DNA of 64,000 nt from Candidatus Melainabacteria bacterium (GCA_013288645.1 JABDBL010000008.1:25454-89453), one strand, 5' to 3'. Shown: positions 1 to 10,321, counted from the stretch's first letter. Notes: generated from the sequence alone by a model not told the origin. Numbers and translations are program-made.

Positions 1-2
1 AA

Positions 3-326
3 GCGCTGTTTTTTTGTTAGCTCATTTTTTGCCTGTTCTTCACGTTGCCTGTCATTTGGATTAATACCTTGTCGTATCTCAAGTAAATATTTGTGCGCAG
101 CTTCCCTAGCTTGATTTACTGTCCAAGGATCGCCGTGCCTGCCAATAATTACTTTTACTACTTTATTGCTGGCACCTTTTAGCTTAGCCCGCACCCGATA
201 TATTTTGCTAGCGTTAGTAACTACCAGCTGAAAGCCCGTAAGCAAACCGTCGTGATATACTCCGGGTTGCTTTCTGGTTTCTACAAAAGTCTTTGATAAT
301 TTGGTTGGAATTGATGATTTACGCAA
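3..326 (-). CDS. Tyrosine-type site-specific recombinase/integrase, N-terminal Arm DNA-binding (DUF4102-like) part; runs off the left edge, start codon uncertain (TTG at 326 possible)
   Basis: Hand translation of the minus strand: LRKSSIPTKLSKTFVETRKQPGVYHDGLLTGFQLVVTNASKIYRVRAKLKGASNKVVKVIIGRHGDPWTVNQAREAAHKYLLEIRQGINPNDRQREEQAKNELTKKQR. The pattern 'K..F.e....G.y.D..l.GF.L.Vt...K.Y......G...kv.iGrhg..t...AR..A...l..i..GinP' is typical of phage-type integrase N-termini. Absent from the ORF track. Confidence 0.75.
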   Translation of the reverse strand, partial: MRKSSIPTKLSKTFVETRKQPGVYHDGLLTGFQLVVTNASKIYRVRAKLKGASNKVVKVIIGRHGDPWTVNQAREAAHKYLLEIRQGINPNDRQREEQAKNELTKKQR

Positions 327-670
327 AATAAGACATAAGCGTCTGCACAATCTTTAAATAGCTCTAAAGCTTTGCGAGCTAATTGTAATCGTCTCTTTCC
401 TGAAGCATCCCAAGCTTCATAAACTAAATCTTCTGCTTCTTCTTTAACCGACTTGCTTCTTGCAGCCAGGATTGTATTTCCTCCTCTAGACATGAAGGTA
501 TCCTGTAAGAATTGGTTGGCTTCTTCAATTGACTCGAATTGTTTATCGCTCATAGCTCTATGTATATCGGCAAATATTTTATCTATCCCTTGTGCGCTTG
601 CTGGATTATTGTCTACAGAACTTGTGCGTTTAGATAATCTTTTTAATTTACCTGTTTTAGACTTTGGCAT
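281..670 (-). pseudogene. Truncated ST7/TPR-like protein; the last residues are out-of-frame reading into the integrase region
   Basis: 'RRLQLARKALELFKDCADAYVLF' resembles the TPR-like family 'R..LARkALe.spDCADAYVLLAEE', then stops abruptly where integrase coding begins in another frame. Confidence 0.5.
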
Positions 671-749
671 TTGATATTCCTTTTAAATGAATCAGGATTG
701 TTTAGGAAATAAAGAATAACTCTTCATTCTGTCACGCCGGCTTTGCAAT

Positions 750-1259
750 TTATACACCCTTGGGCCATTTGCGAGTTACTTCTAGAGCCTCACCCGTTTC
801 CATAAGACTTTTGAGACTGGCAAGAATTTTTGGCCAGCCATATGATACCCCGGCTATAAGTTTTGAGTCTTTACAATCAATTTCATGTGTAATAGCAAGT
901 TTGACAGTATCGCCAATAGGCTCTAAATCAATAGCGCATGTCGAATACCCCTCTGCCATAAATTCTGGCTTGAATTCATTACGCCATGTAAGAGCCAAGT
1001 GTTTCGGTTTTTCGATTTCTAAAATTTCGCCACTGTCACCCATGCGCCCGTCCGGAATCATCAGTTTCCACGACGAGCCAACTTTCCAGTCGCAATCTTG
1101 CCAGGTCTCGCACCAATAAAGTTTGGTAAATTCCGGCTTTGTCAGTGCCTTCCATAATTTTTCTTGCGTTGTGCGTATGTAAGTAACATAAACAAATCTT
1201 GAATTGTTTATTGAGCCTTTATTTTTAACAGATTCTCTTACGGTTGTAGCTTCAGGCAT
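750..1259 (-). CDS. SRPBCC / AHSA1 (activator of Hsp90 ATPase 1-like) domain protein
   Basis: RFVYVTYIRTTQEKLWKALTKPEFTKLYWCE...GSSWKLMIPDGRMGDSGEILEIEKPKHLALTWRNE is typical of AHSA1-family START-like proteins. Confidence 0.88.
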   Translation of the reverse strand: MPEATTVRESVKNKGSINNSRFVYVTYIRTTQEKLWKALTKPEFTKLYWCETWQDCDWKVGSSWKLMIPDGRMGDSGEILEIEKPKHLALTWRNEFKPEFMAEGYSTCAIDLEPIGDTVKLAITHEIDCKDSKLIAGVSYGWPKILASLKSLMETGEALEVTRKWPKGV

Positions 1260-1315
1260 TATGATTCTCCTCTTTCAGATGTTTGTTTGGGTCTCCGGAT
1301 AGCCAAAATAATTAT

Positions 1316-2551
1316 CTAAACTAATGCAGCTGACTTCACCCCAAAACGTTCTTCGACATAATTATCAACTAAATTAATGAAATCTTGCGCCAGCGTAGGA
1401 CCGGCAAGTGTATTGAAATACTGACCATTGATAAATACGGGAGCTTTTGGTTCTTCGCCAACACCGGGTAAAGAAATACCTATATCAGCGTGCTTAGATT
1501 CACCAGGTCCATTTACTATGCAGCCCATAACCGCTACTTTCAGTTCTTCAAATCCTGGATAACGCTCTTGCCAAAGTTTTCGTCTTTCTTGTAAATGCTC
1601 TTCGATTTGTTTAGCTAATTCTTGAAAGACAGTACTTGTGGTGCGTCCACAACCCGGACAAGCAGTTACAGTGGCAGAAAATGATCGAAGATCTAGTGCT
1701 TGTAGAACTTGTTGACACACGGTAACCTCTTGTGTGCGTGCACCACCGGGCTCAGGTGTAAGACTGGCACGAATAGTATCACCGATGCCTTCGGTTAATA
1801 ATAGAGATAAAGCAGCTGTTGATGAAACAATGCCTTTAGAAGACATACCTGCTTCAGTTAATCCAAGATGTAATGCATAGTCACAGCTTTTAGCAAGCTC
1901 ACGATAGATATCCACTAGCTGGTTTACTTGCGATACTTTAGCGCTTAGAACAATTTTGTTGTGAGCTAAGCCATATTCTTCTGCTAACTTGGCCGACCGC
2001 AACGCGCTTTCTACTACGGCCTGGTTTAATACAGTATCAGAGTCAGCAGGTTCTTTAGATTTTGCATTTTCATCCATCATTTCAGCCAGTAATTCTTGGT
2101 CTAGTGATCCCCAATTGACCCCTATACGCACTGGCTTTTGCCATTTGATGGCTGCTTCAATCATTGTTTTGAAATTGATATCGTGCTTTTCGCCTTTGCC
2201 GACATTTCCTGGATTAATGCGGTATTTGGCTAAAGCAGAAGCACATTCGGGATATTCAGTAAGCAATAAATGTCCGTTATAGTGAAAGTCTCCCACTAGT
2301 GGCACATTGATTGATTTTTTCTCTAGTTGTTCAACAATTTTTGCTACACAAGCAGCTGCTTCTTTTGTATTGACTGTTATGCGAACAATTTCTGAACCAG
2401 CATTAACTAATTCTTCAATCTGTTTAACTGTACCTGCTACATCTTCGGTTGAAGTATTGGTCATTGATTGCACAACAATGGGGGCTTGCCCGCCAACGGG
2501 GACATTACCAATGTTTACGCAAGTGGATAGACGTCTTTTATTAACTGGCAT
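1316..2551 (-). CDS. ispG: 4-hydroxy-3-methylbut-2-en-1-yl diphosphate synthase (flavodoxin/ferredoxin)
   Basis: [41 protein letters not shown] and [13 protein letters not shown] motifs. Confidence 0.97.
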   Translation of the reverse strand: MPVNKRRLSTCVNIGNVPVGGQAPIVVQSMTNTSTEDVAGTVKQIEELVNAGSEIVRITVNTKEAAACVAKIVEQLEKKSINVPLVGDFHYNGHLLLTEYPECASALAKYRINPGNVGKGEKHDINFKTMIEAAIKWQKPVRIGVNWGSLDQELLAEMMDENAKSKEPADSDTVLNQAVVESALRSAKLAEEYGLAHNKIVLSAKVSQVNQLVDIYRELAKSCDYALHLGLTEAGMSSKGIVSSTAALSLLLTEGIGDTIRASLTPEPGGARTQEVTVCQQVLQALDLRSFSATVTACPGCGRTTSTVFQELAKQIEEHLQERRKLWQERYPGFEELKVAVMGCIVNGPGESKHADIGISLPGVGEEPKAPVFINGQYFNTLAGPTLAQDFINLVDNYVEERFGVKSAALV

Positions 2552-2630
2552 AAATATTTGCTAGTTGAGGATTGAAACTAGCTCATTTTACCAGAAATTA
2601 GATATATTCCCTATATTTAGAAGCTTTGTT

Positions 2631-3146
2631 TTAGTCGACTTCTAAGTTTGTTTTTTCTAACCATAAATCAGGGTGTCTTTCGCGAAAGCTATATATTTTA
2701 TCTGTCGAGAGATCACAGCCCAAAATCAAATGATCGATCAACAATACACCAAGCAATTTACTAGCCTTTATTAGCTGTCTGGTTGTTATATAGTCTTCTT
2801 GACTGGGAGAAATAATCGAGCCTGAGGGATGGTTGTGACAAACAATGACCGCGAAACTATTAGCTAATAGAGCGCCTTTAAACACTTCTCTTGGGTGTAT
2901 CAAACTTTCAGTTAGCGTACCGTGTGCAATTTCATTGACGCCTATTACTTCGTGTTTAACGTTCAAATGCAAAGCAATAAAGTACTCTTCTGCAGCTAAA
3001 GATAGAGGAGTCAATAGCTGTATAGCGTCATTTGGTTTGGATATCTTGACTGGTTTAAAACGATTGTTTCGTTCTTTAACCATACAAAGTGTGAAAGTTG
3101 GTATAGGATAGCTCAGCTTGCGGAGCAAGGTTTTTGGTTTCATCAT
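2631..3146 (-). CDS. RadC-like JAB/MPN domain protein, short form
   Basis: YFIALHLNVKHEVIGVNEIAHGTLTESLIHPREVFKGALLANSFAVIVCHNHPSGSIISPSQED; JAMM HxHPSG...S..D motif. No N-terminal helix-hairpin-helix segment. Confidence 0.85.
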   Translation of the reverse strand: MMKPKTLLRKLSYPIPTFTLCMVKERNNRFKPVKISKPNDAIQLLTPLSLAAEEYFIALHLNVKHEVIGVNEIAHGTLTESLIHPREVFKGALLANSFAVIVCHNHPSGSIISPSQEDYITTRQLIKASKLLGVLLIDHLILGCDLSTDKIYSFRERHPDLWLEKTNLEVD

Positions 3147-3280
3147 ATATTGTCCTAGGGTTTGTCCATTTATGGGATTTACTATTAATTACGGTAGCTG
3201 TGCAAATAAGTTCATTTTTTGCACCAAAAACTGCTCTTTTATCGGTTTATAAGCCATTCTGAGAATGTTAGAATAAGCGC

Positions 3281-4420
3281 GTGGTTAGTAAATTACCTTT
3301 TAGCTTGAAAAGCAGAGTATTAGACAATTTATGGTCTTTTTATCAGAGGTTTCTTGTTTTTGAAGAGCCTGCTCGAAAGTGGTTGCATATTATTAGAGCC
3401 GCTAATCAAGGCGGCTATGCTGACTTTTTGACTCAATCAGGAAGTTTTGATACAGTCCAAGATAAGTCTAAAAATAGCATTTCGAGTCGTTTAGTAAATG
3501 TCTTATTGGCTTACGAAGAAGCTAGGCGTTTTCAAACAAGTATATTGCAGCAGCTAAAGGACTTGAATTTAGAAAAATACTTGCCTGCCAGGCGAATTGA
3601 CTATTGGCAAAAGGTGTCACAAGTTGATCGATATTTAGCGCAGTGGTTAACATTGGCAGAAATATATTGGCCTGATAAGGCTGCGATCATAGCTTTGAGC
3701 GATCAAGACAGCCGTTTAGAATTCTTGAGATATTCGTGGCAAACCTTTGAAAATGTCAAAAATCAAAATGTAAGAAAAGATTGGCATCAGTCAATCAAAT
3801 TATTTCAGAAGTGCTTGTCTTTATACAGAAGCAAACTACCGGCAGATTTTTTGCCAAGAGCAATAGTCTTGGTAGAAGGTCTTACTGAGCAAGTCTTATT
3901 GCCCTGTTTTGCTGCCAGTTGTGGTCTCGATTTACTAGGCAAAGGGGTTATGATTGTCCCTGCCGGTGGTGCCAATAAAATAGTACGTAAATATATTTAT
4001 TGGAAAGAAAGGGTAAATTTATCTATTTTTTGCCTGTTTGATGCAGATGCAATAAATTTGGCAAATTCGATTTTACCGGGTCTTAGAGAATCTGATAATA
4101 TTTATATACTCTCTGATGGCGAGATAGAAGATCTGATGCGATTAGATTTTTTAGTTGATAGAGTGAATAGCTACCTTGCTGAGGATCCTTTATTTGATAA
4201 AAGCAAGTCAGTTTCTGTCGACGATTTTGTCACTGCTGAAAAGCGCACCCTTATACTAGATAAAATTTGGCGACAAAGAGAATTAGGCAAATTTGAAAAA
4301 GTTAAGTTTGCCCAATTTATTGCTAATCAATCCTCTAAAATGGACTGTAAATTTCTATCTGATGGTGGAAAGAATATGTTAAGCGAATTAGCCAAATCCA
4401 TTGGTGTTACAAGCAAATAA
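3281..4420 (+). CDS. TOPRIM-domain protein, OLD-nuclease-like, without an ATPase domain
   Basis: IVLVEGLTEQVLLPCFA...GVMIVPAGGANKIVRKYIYWKERVNLSIFCLFDADA: TOPRIM Glu followed by DxD. GTG/ATG start uncertain. Confidence 0.6.
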   Translation: MVSKLPFSLKSRVLDNLWSFYQRFLVFEEPARKWLHIIRAANQGGYADFLTQSGSFDTVQDKSKNSISSRLVNVLLAYEEARRFQTSILQQLKDLNLEKYLPARRIDYWQKVSQVDRYLAQWLTLAEIYWPDKAAIIALSDQDSRLEFLRYSWQTFENVKNQNVRKDWHQSIKLFQKCLSLYRSKLPADFLPRAIVLVEGLTEQVLLPCFAASCGLDLLGKGVMIVPAGGANKIVRKYIYWKERVNLSIFCLFDADAINLANSILPGLRESDNIYILSDGEIEDLMRLDFLVDRVNSYLAEDPLFDKSKSVSVDDFVTAEKRTLILDKIWRQRELGKFEKVKFAQFIANQSSKMDCKFLSDGGKNMLSELAKSIGVTSK

Positions 4421-4834
4421 ATGAGAAAACCTAGCAAAAGATCGACCATTTTAGCGGCAGTTATTTGGATTATAAGTCTTATTCTTGCTTTTAGAATTCC
4501 CCCTTCAAGTAGTTTTATCTGGCTGCCGGATGCCTTGCTTTTACTGGGCTTCTACCCGCTATTTATAAGTACCAAGAGCCCTTGGTTGTGGTTTATTTTT
4601 GGTCTCATAGACACTTTCGTTGGATTTATGTTGTTGATAGTTCGCAGTGCGCCTAAAGAAGAACTAGTTCGCCTTCATGTGCTTGAAATAAATGCTCATA
4701 TGCAAAGCTATCACCCTTATTATGTATGGACAATTATTGGTATTTTGTCCACAATAATCGGTCTAGCGCAATTGCAATTTAGATTATTTGTTTGGCTATA
4801 TGGTTGTTTAATGAGACGAAAACAAAATCGATAG
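4421..4834 (+). CDS. Small membrane protein, unknown function
   Basis: Several hydrophobic segments; ATG immediately follows the TAA of the TOPRIM gene (taaatg). Confidence 0.6.
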   Translation: MRKPSKRSTILAAVIWIISLILAFRIPPSSSFIWLPDALLLLGFYPLFISTKSPWLWFIFGLIDTFVGFMLLIVRSAPKEELVRLHVLEINAHMQSYHPYYVWTIIGILSTIIGLAQLQFRLFVWLYGCLMRRKQNR

Positions 4835-4863
4835 CGAAGACTAGTAATAAGGAGATAATAGAT

Positions 4864-5532
4864 TTAATACGGCTGTTGCTTGCTTTGCGTTAATTCAGTG
4901 TCAAGATCCATATCGTCGTTATCTTTCTTCTTAAAATGCTTAGCAGGCTTTATGTCCTTGTCCTTAACAGTTACCTTTGACTTGTTATTTTCGTCTCGCA
5001 TTACTCGAGCCAGAAATTTTTTGTTGTTTTCCCAGTGCCTGGGTTTAGTTTTAGTAAGATTAACTATGCTATCCAGTCCTAACATCTTTTGATCATAATA
5101 CTCTGACTTGTTATAAACAAATAGCCACTGTTTTACGAGAAAGTTAAATAGCTTGGGATCTTTTTTATCTTTTTGCATTGCTAATTTCTTTTCTAATGTT
5201 TGCGCATATAAAATTCGAACATCCATGTCGAGAGGAGCTAGCTCAACTGAACGCTGCAAAACAGTGAGTGCACGGTTAAGACTACCCTGTCTTAATGACT
5301 GCTCGCCCTCGATAGATAAAGCACCTGGTGTTAACGAGCCCAATTCGAGCAATTGCTCTGAACGAAGAACACCATTATCACTATTGCCTATGTCAGTAGT
5401 GTCCATAATATAGTCTGGAGTTTTTTGTTCTTCAGCACTTTTTTGATCTTCAGCGAAAATCGGCACATTATTACTACCGACGCCGCCAATTGTCAGTAAA
5501 AGGCTAGTGATTATTATTGCGGTTTTATTCAT
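4864..5532 (-). CDS. Secreted TPR-like protein
   Basis: N-terminal signal-like sequence MNKTAIIITSLLLTIGGVGS; 'GSLNRALTVLQRSVELAPLDMDVRILYAQTLEKKLAM' TPR-like helix pair. Confidence 0.6.
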   Translation of the reverse strand: MNKTAIIITSLLLTIGGVGSNNVPIFAEDQKSAEEQKTPDYIMDTTDIGNSDNGVLRSEQLLELGSLTPGALSIEGEQSLRQGSLNRALTVLQRSVELAPLDMDVRILYAQTLEKKLAMQKDKKDPKLFNFLVKQWLFVYNKSEYYDQKMLGLDSIVNLTKTKPRHWENNKKFLARVMRDENNKSKVTVKDKDIKPAKHFKKKDNDDMDLDTELTQSKQQPY

Positions 5533-5554
5533 ATTGCTCCTTAATATGTTGTGC

Positions 5555-6217
5555 TTATTGTTGCGCGGCCTTTCGGAGATTGCTTATTGCCTCCTTTACA
5601 TTAGCAGAGCCATAAATACTGCTACCGGCTACTAACACGTCAGCACCAGCGGCGGTGACTAGTTTAGCGGTTTCGCTATTGATACCACCATCTACCGAAA
5701 TATGGATATCCTTTTTTCCTGCTTTTTCAAACATTTGTCGCAATTTAGAGATTTTTGGCAAAATAGCCGGAATAAATTTTTGTCCACCAAAACCCGGATT
5801 AACTGACATTATCAAAACCAAATCTAAATCATCCAACACATATTGTAATGCTTCAGGAGGCGTGGCTGGGTTTAATGATACCCCCGCTTTCTTGCCCAAT
5901 TTTCTAATGTGAGCCAAAGTTCTTTGCAAATGAACACATGCTTCAGTATGGACTGTTATATATGATGCGCCCGCTTCAGCGAAGTCTTCTAGATATCGAT
6001 CTGGATTAGTTATCATTAAATGTACATCCAAAGGTACAGTAGCAATTTTATTTAAGCAGCGAATTACAGGAAGTCCAATAGATATATTGGGTACAAAATG
6101 GCCATCCATTACATCCACGTGAATCCAGTCACAACCAGCCTTTTCTACCTTTTCAATCTCTTGTGTGAGATTGGCAAAATCCGCTGAAAGAATTGATGGT
6201 GCAATAATTAATGACAT
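5555..6217 (-). CDS. rpe: Ribulose-phosphate 3-epimerase
   Basis: IIAPSILSADFANL, DWIHVDVMDGHFVPNISIGLPV, MSVNPGFGGQKFIP, HISVDGGIN. Confidence 0.97.
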   Translation of the reverse strand: MSLIIAPSILSADFANLTQEIEKVEKAGCDWIHVDVMDGHFVPNISIGLPVIRCLNKIATVPLDVHLMITNPDRYLEDFAEAGASYITVHTEACVHLQRTLAHIRKLGKKAGVSLNPATPPEALQYVLDDLDLVLIMSVNPGFGGQKFIPAILPKISKLRQMFEKAGKKDIHISVDGGINSETAKLVTAAGADVLVAGSSIYGSANVKEAISNLRKAAQQ

Positions 6218-6299
6218 AAGTCTTAGTTACAATTAGAAAGACAATAATAAAATAGAATTCTAGAGGCCAGCCCACTGTCCAATTATAGAAGAAAGCTTA

Positions 6300-7508
6300 G
6301 TGTTAAAAGTTCTTTTTGATATCCTCTTTAAAAATATTATGTTGCCTATATATGCATTAACGGCCGAACAAATAGAGATTCAAAGCTTAGCGCGCGATTT
6401 TGCAAGCAAAGAAATTTTGCCCAGTATTCAACGTTATGAACAGGAATATATAGAGCACAGCAATCTTTTAGATAAGATTTGTCAATCAGGATTGGTAAAT
6501 ACTCGCATTCCGGAAGAATTTGGCGGACTTGGCTTATCTTTGTTGGAAACATGTTTAATCGCTGAGGAATTTGCTTTTACTTGCAGTGGGATAAGCTCGA
6601 CAGCAGAAGCTTCAGAGTTAGCAATAACACTTTTATTAGCAGCTGGCTCACAAGAACAGAAAAGTAAATATCTAACCGTGCTGACAAAGGAAAACGGTTT
6701 AGCCGGGATTGCTCTCACCAATAGTTGTGAAATCTCAAAGGGGGATCTTTCGGCTGAGGAAAAGGGAGGTGCAATAGTTCTAAACGGCTATTGTCCTCTC
6801 GTATTAAATGCGGCGTTTGCTCAGTGGTTGGTAGTGACTTGTCCTTTTACAGAGAAATCCAATGAACAAATAAATAAAAATGATTTATCAGTAAAGCTAT
6901 CACATTTCATTGTCTCAAGAAATATTAAGGGGTTAAAGATATTAGAGCCAATTGTACAACTGGGGCGTAGGGCAGCTAATATCTGCCCGGTGCATTTTGA
7001 TAAAGTAGAGTTGGAGCCAATGGCAAGAATTGATATGCCTGACTTGCAATGCTCCGATGATATTGCGCCTTTAAATATTATCAGTATAAGTCTTTCAATA
7101 AACGCTCCTATCATTAGCTCTGGCTGTTTAGGACTTGGAAATGCAGCATTCGTACACGCAAAAAAATATGCGCAAGAGCGTGAGACATTTGGCATTCCCT
7201 TAGCTAAGCACCAGGCAATAGCATTTATGATGGCAGACATGAGAACTGATATAGAGGCAGCGCGTATGATGACATATACAGCTATTGAAAGTGTGAGTGC
7301 GGGAAGCAATAATCGTAAACTCGCGCTTAGCACTTTAATATTTGCTTTGGAAATGGCTGCTCGCGTTTCAAATGATGCGGTTCAAATTTTTGGTGCTTAT
7401 GGATATACCAAGGATTATCCGGTTGAAAAACTTATGCGTGACGCAAAGACTTATCAAATGTTTTATGGCTCAGGTAGAAAAGAATTTTTAGCAGAAGCCT
7501 TAATTTAA
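6300..7508 (+). CDS. Acyl-CoA dehydrogenase family protein (ATG at 6339 is the likelier start)
   Basis: RIPEEFGGLGLSLLETCLIAEEFA, GLAGIALTN, ERETFGIPLAKHQAIAFMMADM, FGAYGYTKDYPVEKLMRDAKTYQMFYGS. Confidence 0.92.
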   Translation: MLKVLFDILFKNIMLPIYALTAEQIEIQSLARDFASKEILPSIQRYEQEYIEHSNLLDKICQSGLVNTRIPEEFGGLGLSLLETCLIAEEFAFTCSGISSTAEASELAITLLLAAGSQEQKSKYLTVLTKENGLAGIALTNSCEISKGDLSAEEKGGAIVLNGYCPLVLNAAFAQWLVVTCPFTEKSNEQINKNDLSVKLSHFIVSRNIKGLKILEPIVQLGRRAANICPVHFDKVELEPMARIDMPDLQCSDDIAPLNIISISLSINAPIISSGCLGLGNAAFVHAKKYAQERETFGIPLAKHQAIAFMMADMRTDIEAARMMTYTAIESVSAGSNNRKLALSTLIFALEMAARVSNDAVQIFGAYGYTKDYPVEKLMRDAKTYQMFYGSGRKEFLAEALI

Positions 7509-7536
7509 AGCCCTTAGACTAGTATTATCGATTCTT

Positions 7537-7989
7537 CTATTTGCCTTTCACTTTGTTACTCTTATTCCTTTGTTGTCTTTTCTTATGTTGGTCAGGTTTA
7601 TGCACTACATCTGCTTGCTGTTGAGTTTGCAATGGCCACTTATGAGGAAATTCAAAATGACGGTTTTTTATCCATGGAGTCACAACATTATTTATGTTGT
7701 CTGAGCCATAGAAGTCCAGGGCTTGTTTCGCTGCACAAAAGATGAGGGTGCCTGCAATTATACCGCCAATAGTAGCTTCAACAACTGGTTTTACACTTCT
7801 GTGAAATCGTAAGGATTTCTGTGGATCAATTTCATCCTCATAAAAAGGATCTTCTAGTCGCTGCGTCGCGTCAGTATTACGTGCAGTGGTACGGAGGTGT
7901 CCCATTTTATTGAGCTTACTATGACGTCCACAAACAACACAAAACTTTAGTTTGAGAACAGCACCGCAATAGGGACAAGAAGAACTCAT
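7537..7989 (-). CDS. Zinc-ribbon protein with one predicted TM segment
   Basis: CPYCGAVLKLKFCVVCGRH (two CxxC knuckles) followed by a hydrophobic helix. Confidence 0.6.
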   Translation of the reverse strand: MSSSCPYCGAVLKLKFCVVCGRHSKLNKMGHLRTTARNTDATQRLEDPFYEDEIDPQKSLRFHRSVKPVVEATIGGIIAGTLIFCAAKQALDFYGSDNINNVVTPWIKNRHFEFPHKWPLQTQQQADVVHKPDQHKKRQQRNKSNKVKGK

Positions 7990-8013
7990 TTCAATTTCTG
8001 AGCCTATTTATTC

Positions 8014-8232
8014 TTACTTTTTATCTTCTTCAACATAACGCTGGAACATCTCACTTATAGATGTTCGGTCATGCGTTAATGTCTCTTGCTTTCCTCTTAG
8101 CTCAATTATTTTTTCACGCAATTCATTTATCTGTTCATCCACCAGCTTGATTTCCTCAGTAGTTTCAGCTTCACTAAGATCAAGAGCATCAGTTAGAGTT
8201 TGAAATGCTTTTTCGAGCTCGTTTCCCGCCAT
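8014..8232 (-). CDS. Small coiled-coil protein, unknown function
   Basis: 72 aa, heptad-rich ETTEEIKLVDEQINELREKIIELRGKQETL. Confidence 0.5.
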   Translation of the reverse strand: MAGNELEKAFQTLTDALDLSEAETTEEIKLVDEQINELREKIIELRGKQETLTHDRTSISEMFQRYVEEDKK

Positions 8233-8367
8233 CTTCGTTCCTTTCTATCTTCCAATTTAGCTAGATCGTAAACCCAGAATTTTTCTTATTCTACATGCTT
8301 ATTTGCTATTTAAGTGCTTGGTCAAAATTTGTATTTGATCCTCCAATTTGGTTAATTTAATAAACTA

Positions 8368-8943
8368 TTATGACTGAGCCAAAGTATTTGCGATATTTTC
8401 GCTTTTCGATTGTTTAGAGATTATTTTGCTGCTTGGGCCAATTACTAACGAACCAGGTGGGATGTTTTCCAGAACTATTGCCCCTGAGCCAATGCGGCAA
8501 CCATCACCAATCTCAATATTACCTAAAATTTTTGCTCCAGCTCCGATTATGACGTTATTACCTATAGTAGGGTGGCGTTTTTTATTTCGTGTAGCAGCAC
8601 CCATATGTCCAGCTGCGGCAGCTCCGATAGTAGCACCCTGATAGATTAATACGTCGTTACCGATGATAGATGTCTCGCCAACCACCACGCCCATGCCGTG
8701 ATCAATAAATATACGACGCCCAATTTTTGCTCCTGGGTGGATCTCAATACCGCTTATCATGCGGCTATAAAAAGCGACCATAGAAGCCAGTAGCCTCAAG
8801 TTTTTATTAAAAAACCAATGGGCTATGTCATGAAGCACCATGGCATGAAAACCTGGATAAAAAAGCACTATCTCCAAACGACTTTGAGCAGCGGGGTCAA
8901 GTTCCCAGATTTTATCGATTAATTCTTTCCATTGAGACAACAT
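8368..8943 (-). CDS. cysE: Serine O-acetyltransferase
   Basis: Hexapeptide repeats; SGIEIHPGAKIGRRIFIDHGMGVVVGETSIIGNDVLIYQGATIG; KRHPTIGNNVIIGAGAKILG. Confidence 0.94.
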   Translation of the reverse strand: MLSQWKELIDKIWELDPAAQSRLEIVLFYPGFHAMVLHDIAHWFFNKNLRLLASMVAFYSRMISGIEIHPGAKIGRRIFIDHGMGVVVGETSIIGNDVLIYQGATIGAAAAGHMGAATRNKKRHPTIGNNVIIGAGAKILGNIEIGDGCRIGSGAIVLENIPPGSLVIGPSSKIISKQSKSENIANTLAQS

Positions 8944-9055
8944 AGAAAATAACGGTCCTACGTATTTTAGATATTGGACTTTAGGGTGCTGCTGTTACCA
9001 AGAGAACTATAAATAGCCTAATATATACCTTGACAGCGGGTATATTGCTAGCCTT

Positions 9056-10321
9056 TTACGCAAATTTTTTCATTACTAAAACTGTATTATGCCCACCAAA
9101 ACCCAGTGCTTCGACCATTGCATAGTTTATCTTGGCTTCCCGATAAACGTTGGGAACGTAATCAAGATCGCACTTTGGGTCTGGCCTGTCGTAATTAATG
9201 GTTGGATGGACTTTTTGATGCTTAATACTCAAAGCAGTTACCGCTGCTCCAAGAGCACCAGCTCCGCCTAATAAGTGTCCGACCATTGACTTTGTGCTGG
9301 AGACCGCAAGCTTATATGCGTGATCTTTGAATACTTTTTTAATAGCTAATGTTTCTCTTTCGTCGTTAAGAGGAGTAGATGTGCCGTGTGCATTTATATA
9401 ATCGATCTCGGAGGGGGAGATTTGTGCTTCTCTTAGTGCCTCCTCCATGGCTCTAGCTGCCCCGGCCCCAGTTTCTTCTGGAGCTACTATATGAGAAGCG
9501 TCACAGCTAGCACCGCCCCCAATAATTTCAGCATAAATATTAGCATTGCGACGCAAAGCATGTTGTAATTCTTCCAGAATAAGAATTATTGCTCCCTCGC
9601 CGATCACAAACCCATCGCGATTAGCACTAAAAGGTTTGCTTACTTTTTCAGGTGGTTCACTGGATTTAGAAAGGGCCATCATATTAGTGAACGAAGCAAT
9701 GCTGAATGGGTTTATACAAGCTTCAGTGCCACCGGCAATCATAGCGTCCGCTCTATCGGCCTTAATATACATAAAAGCGTCAAATAGACAATCCAAGCCA
9801 CTTGCACACGCTGTGGCATCGCTCTTGGCTCTACCTTTAGCACCATATTCAATGGCAACTTGTCCCGAAGCAGCATTAGGCATTAAACGAATGATAGAGC
9901 GTAGACCGATTTTTCGTGGTCCTCCTTCCATAAGTTTTAAGTGGTCAGTAGTAGTTGTAATCAAACCACCCACACCAGTGCCAATAAAAGTACCCACGCG
10001 TTCTGGGACAGTAGATCTAACTTCTAAATCCGCATCTTCAAGAGCAAGTTTAGATGCGGCCATGGCAAATAAAGTCACTCTATCCATTTCTTTCAGCATA
10101 GACCCGACTTTACGCTTGTCTGAGTAGAAGTTATTGATATCAAAACCCTTAATTTCAGCTGCAATCTTCACTTCTAATCCACACGCATCTGGATCAAAGT
10201 GACTAATAGGAGCCACCCCACTTTGTCCTGTTAAAAGTGCATTCCATGCATCCTGATGTCCAATCCCAACTGGACTGATAACGCCTAAGCCTGTTACGAC
10301 GACTCGTCTTTCATTATTCAT
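9056..10321 (-). CDS. fabF: Beta-ketoacyl-ACP synthase II
   Basis: RRVVVTGLGVISPVG, ATACASGLDCL, INAHGTSTPLND, STKSMVGHLLGGAGALG, ALGFGGHNTVLV. Confidence 0.97.
   Translation of the reverse strand: MNNERRVVVTGLGVISPVGIGHQDAWNALLTGQSGVAPISHFDPDACGLEVKIAAEIKGFDINNFYSDKRKVGSMLKEMDRVTLFAMAASKLALEDADLEVRSTVPERVGTFIGTGVGGLITTTTDHLKLMEGGPRKIGLRSIIRLMPNAASGQVAIEYGAKGRAKSDATACASGLDCLFDAFMYIKADRADAMIAGGTEACINPFSIASFTNMMALSKSSEPPEKVSKPFSANRDGFVIGEGAIILILEELQHALRRNANIYAEIIGGGASCDASHIVAPEETGAGAARAMEEALREAQISPSEIDYINAHGTSTPLNDERETLAIKKVFKDHAYKLAVSSTKSMVGHLLGGAGALGAAVTALSIKHQKVHPTINYDRPDPKCDLDYVPNVYREAKINYAMVEALGFGGHNTVLVMKKFA

Noticed and set aside
6821-7333. 170-aa minus-strand ORF inside the acyl-CoA dehydrogenase
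   Set aside because: Antisense to a well-supported CDS, no recognisable motif.
9546-10127. 193-aa plus-strand ORF inside fabF
   Set aside because: Fully antisense to an unambiguous fabF; composition is a mirror of the conserved gene.
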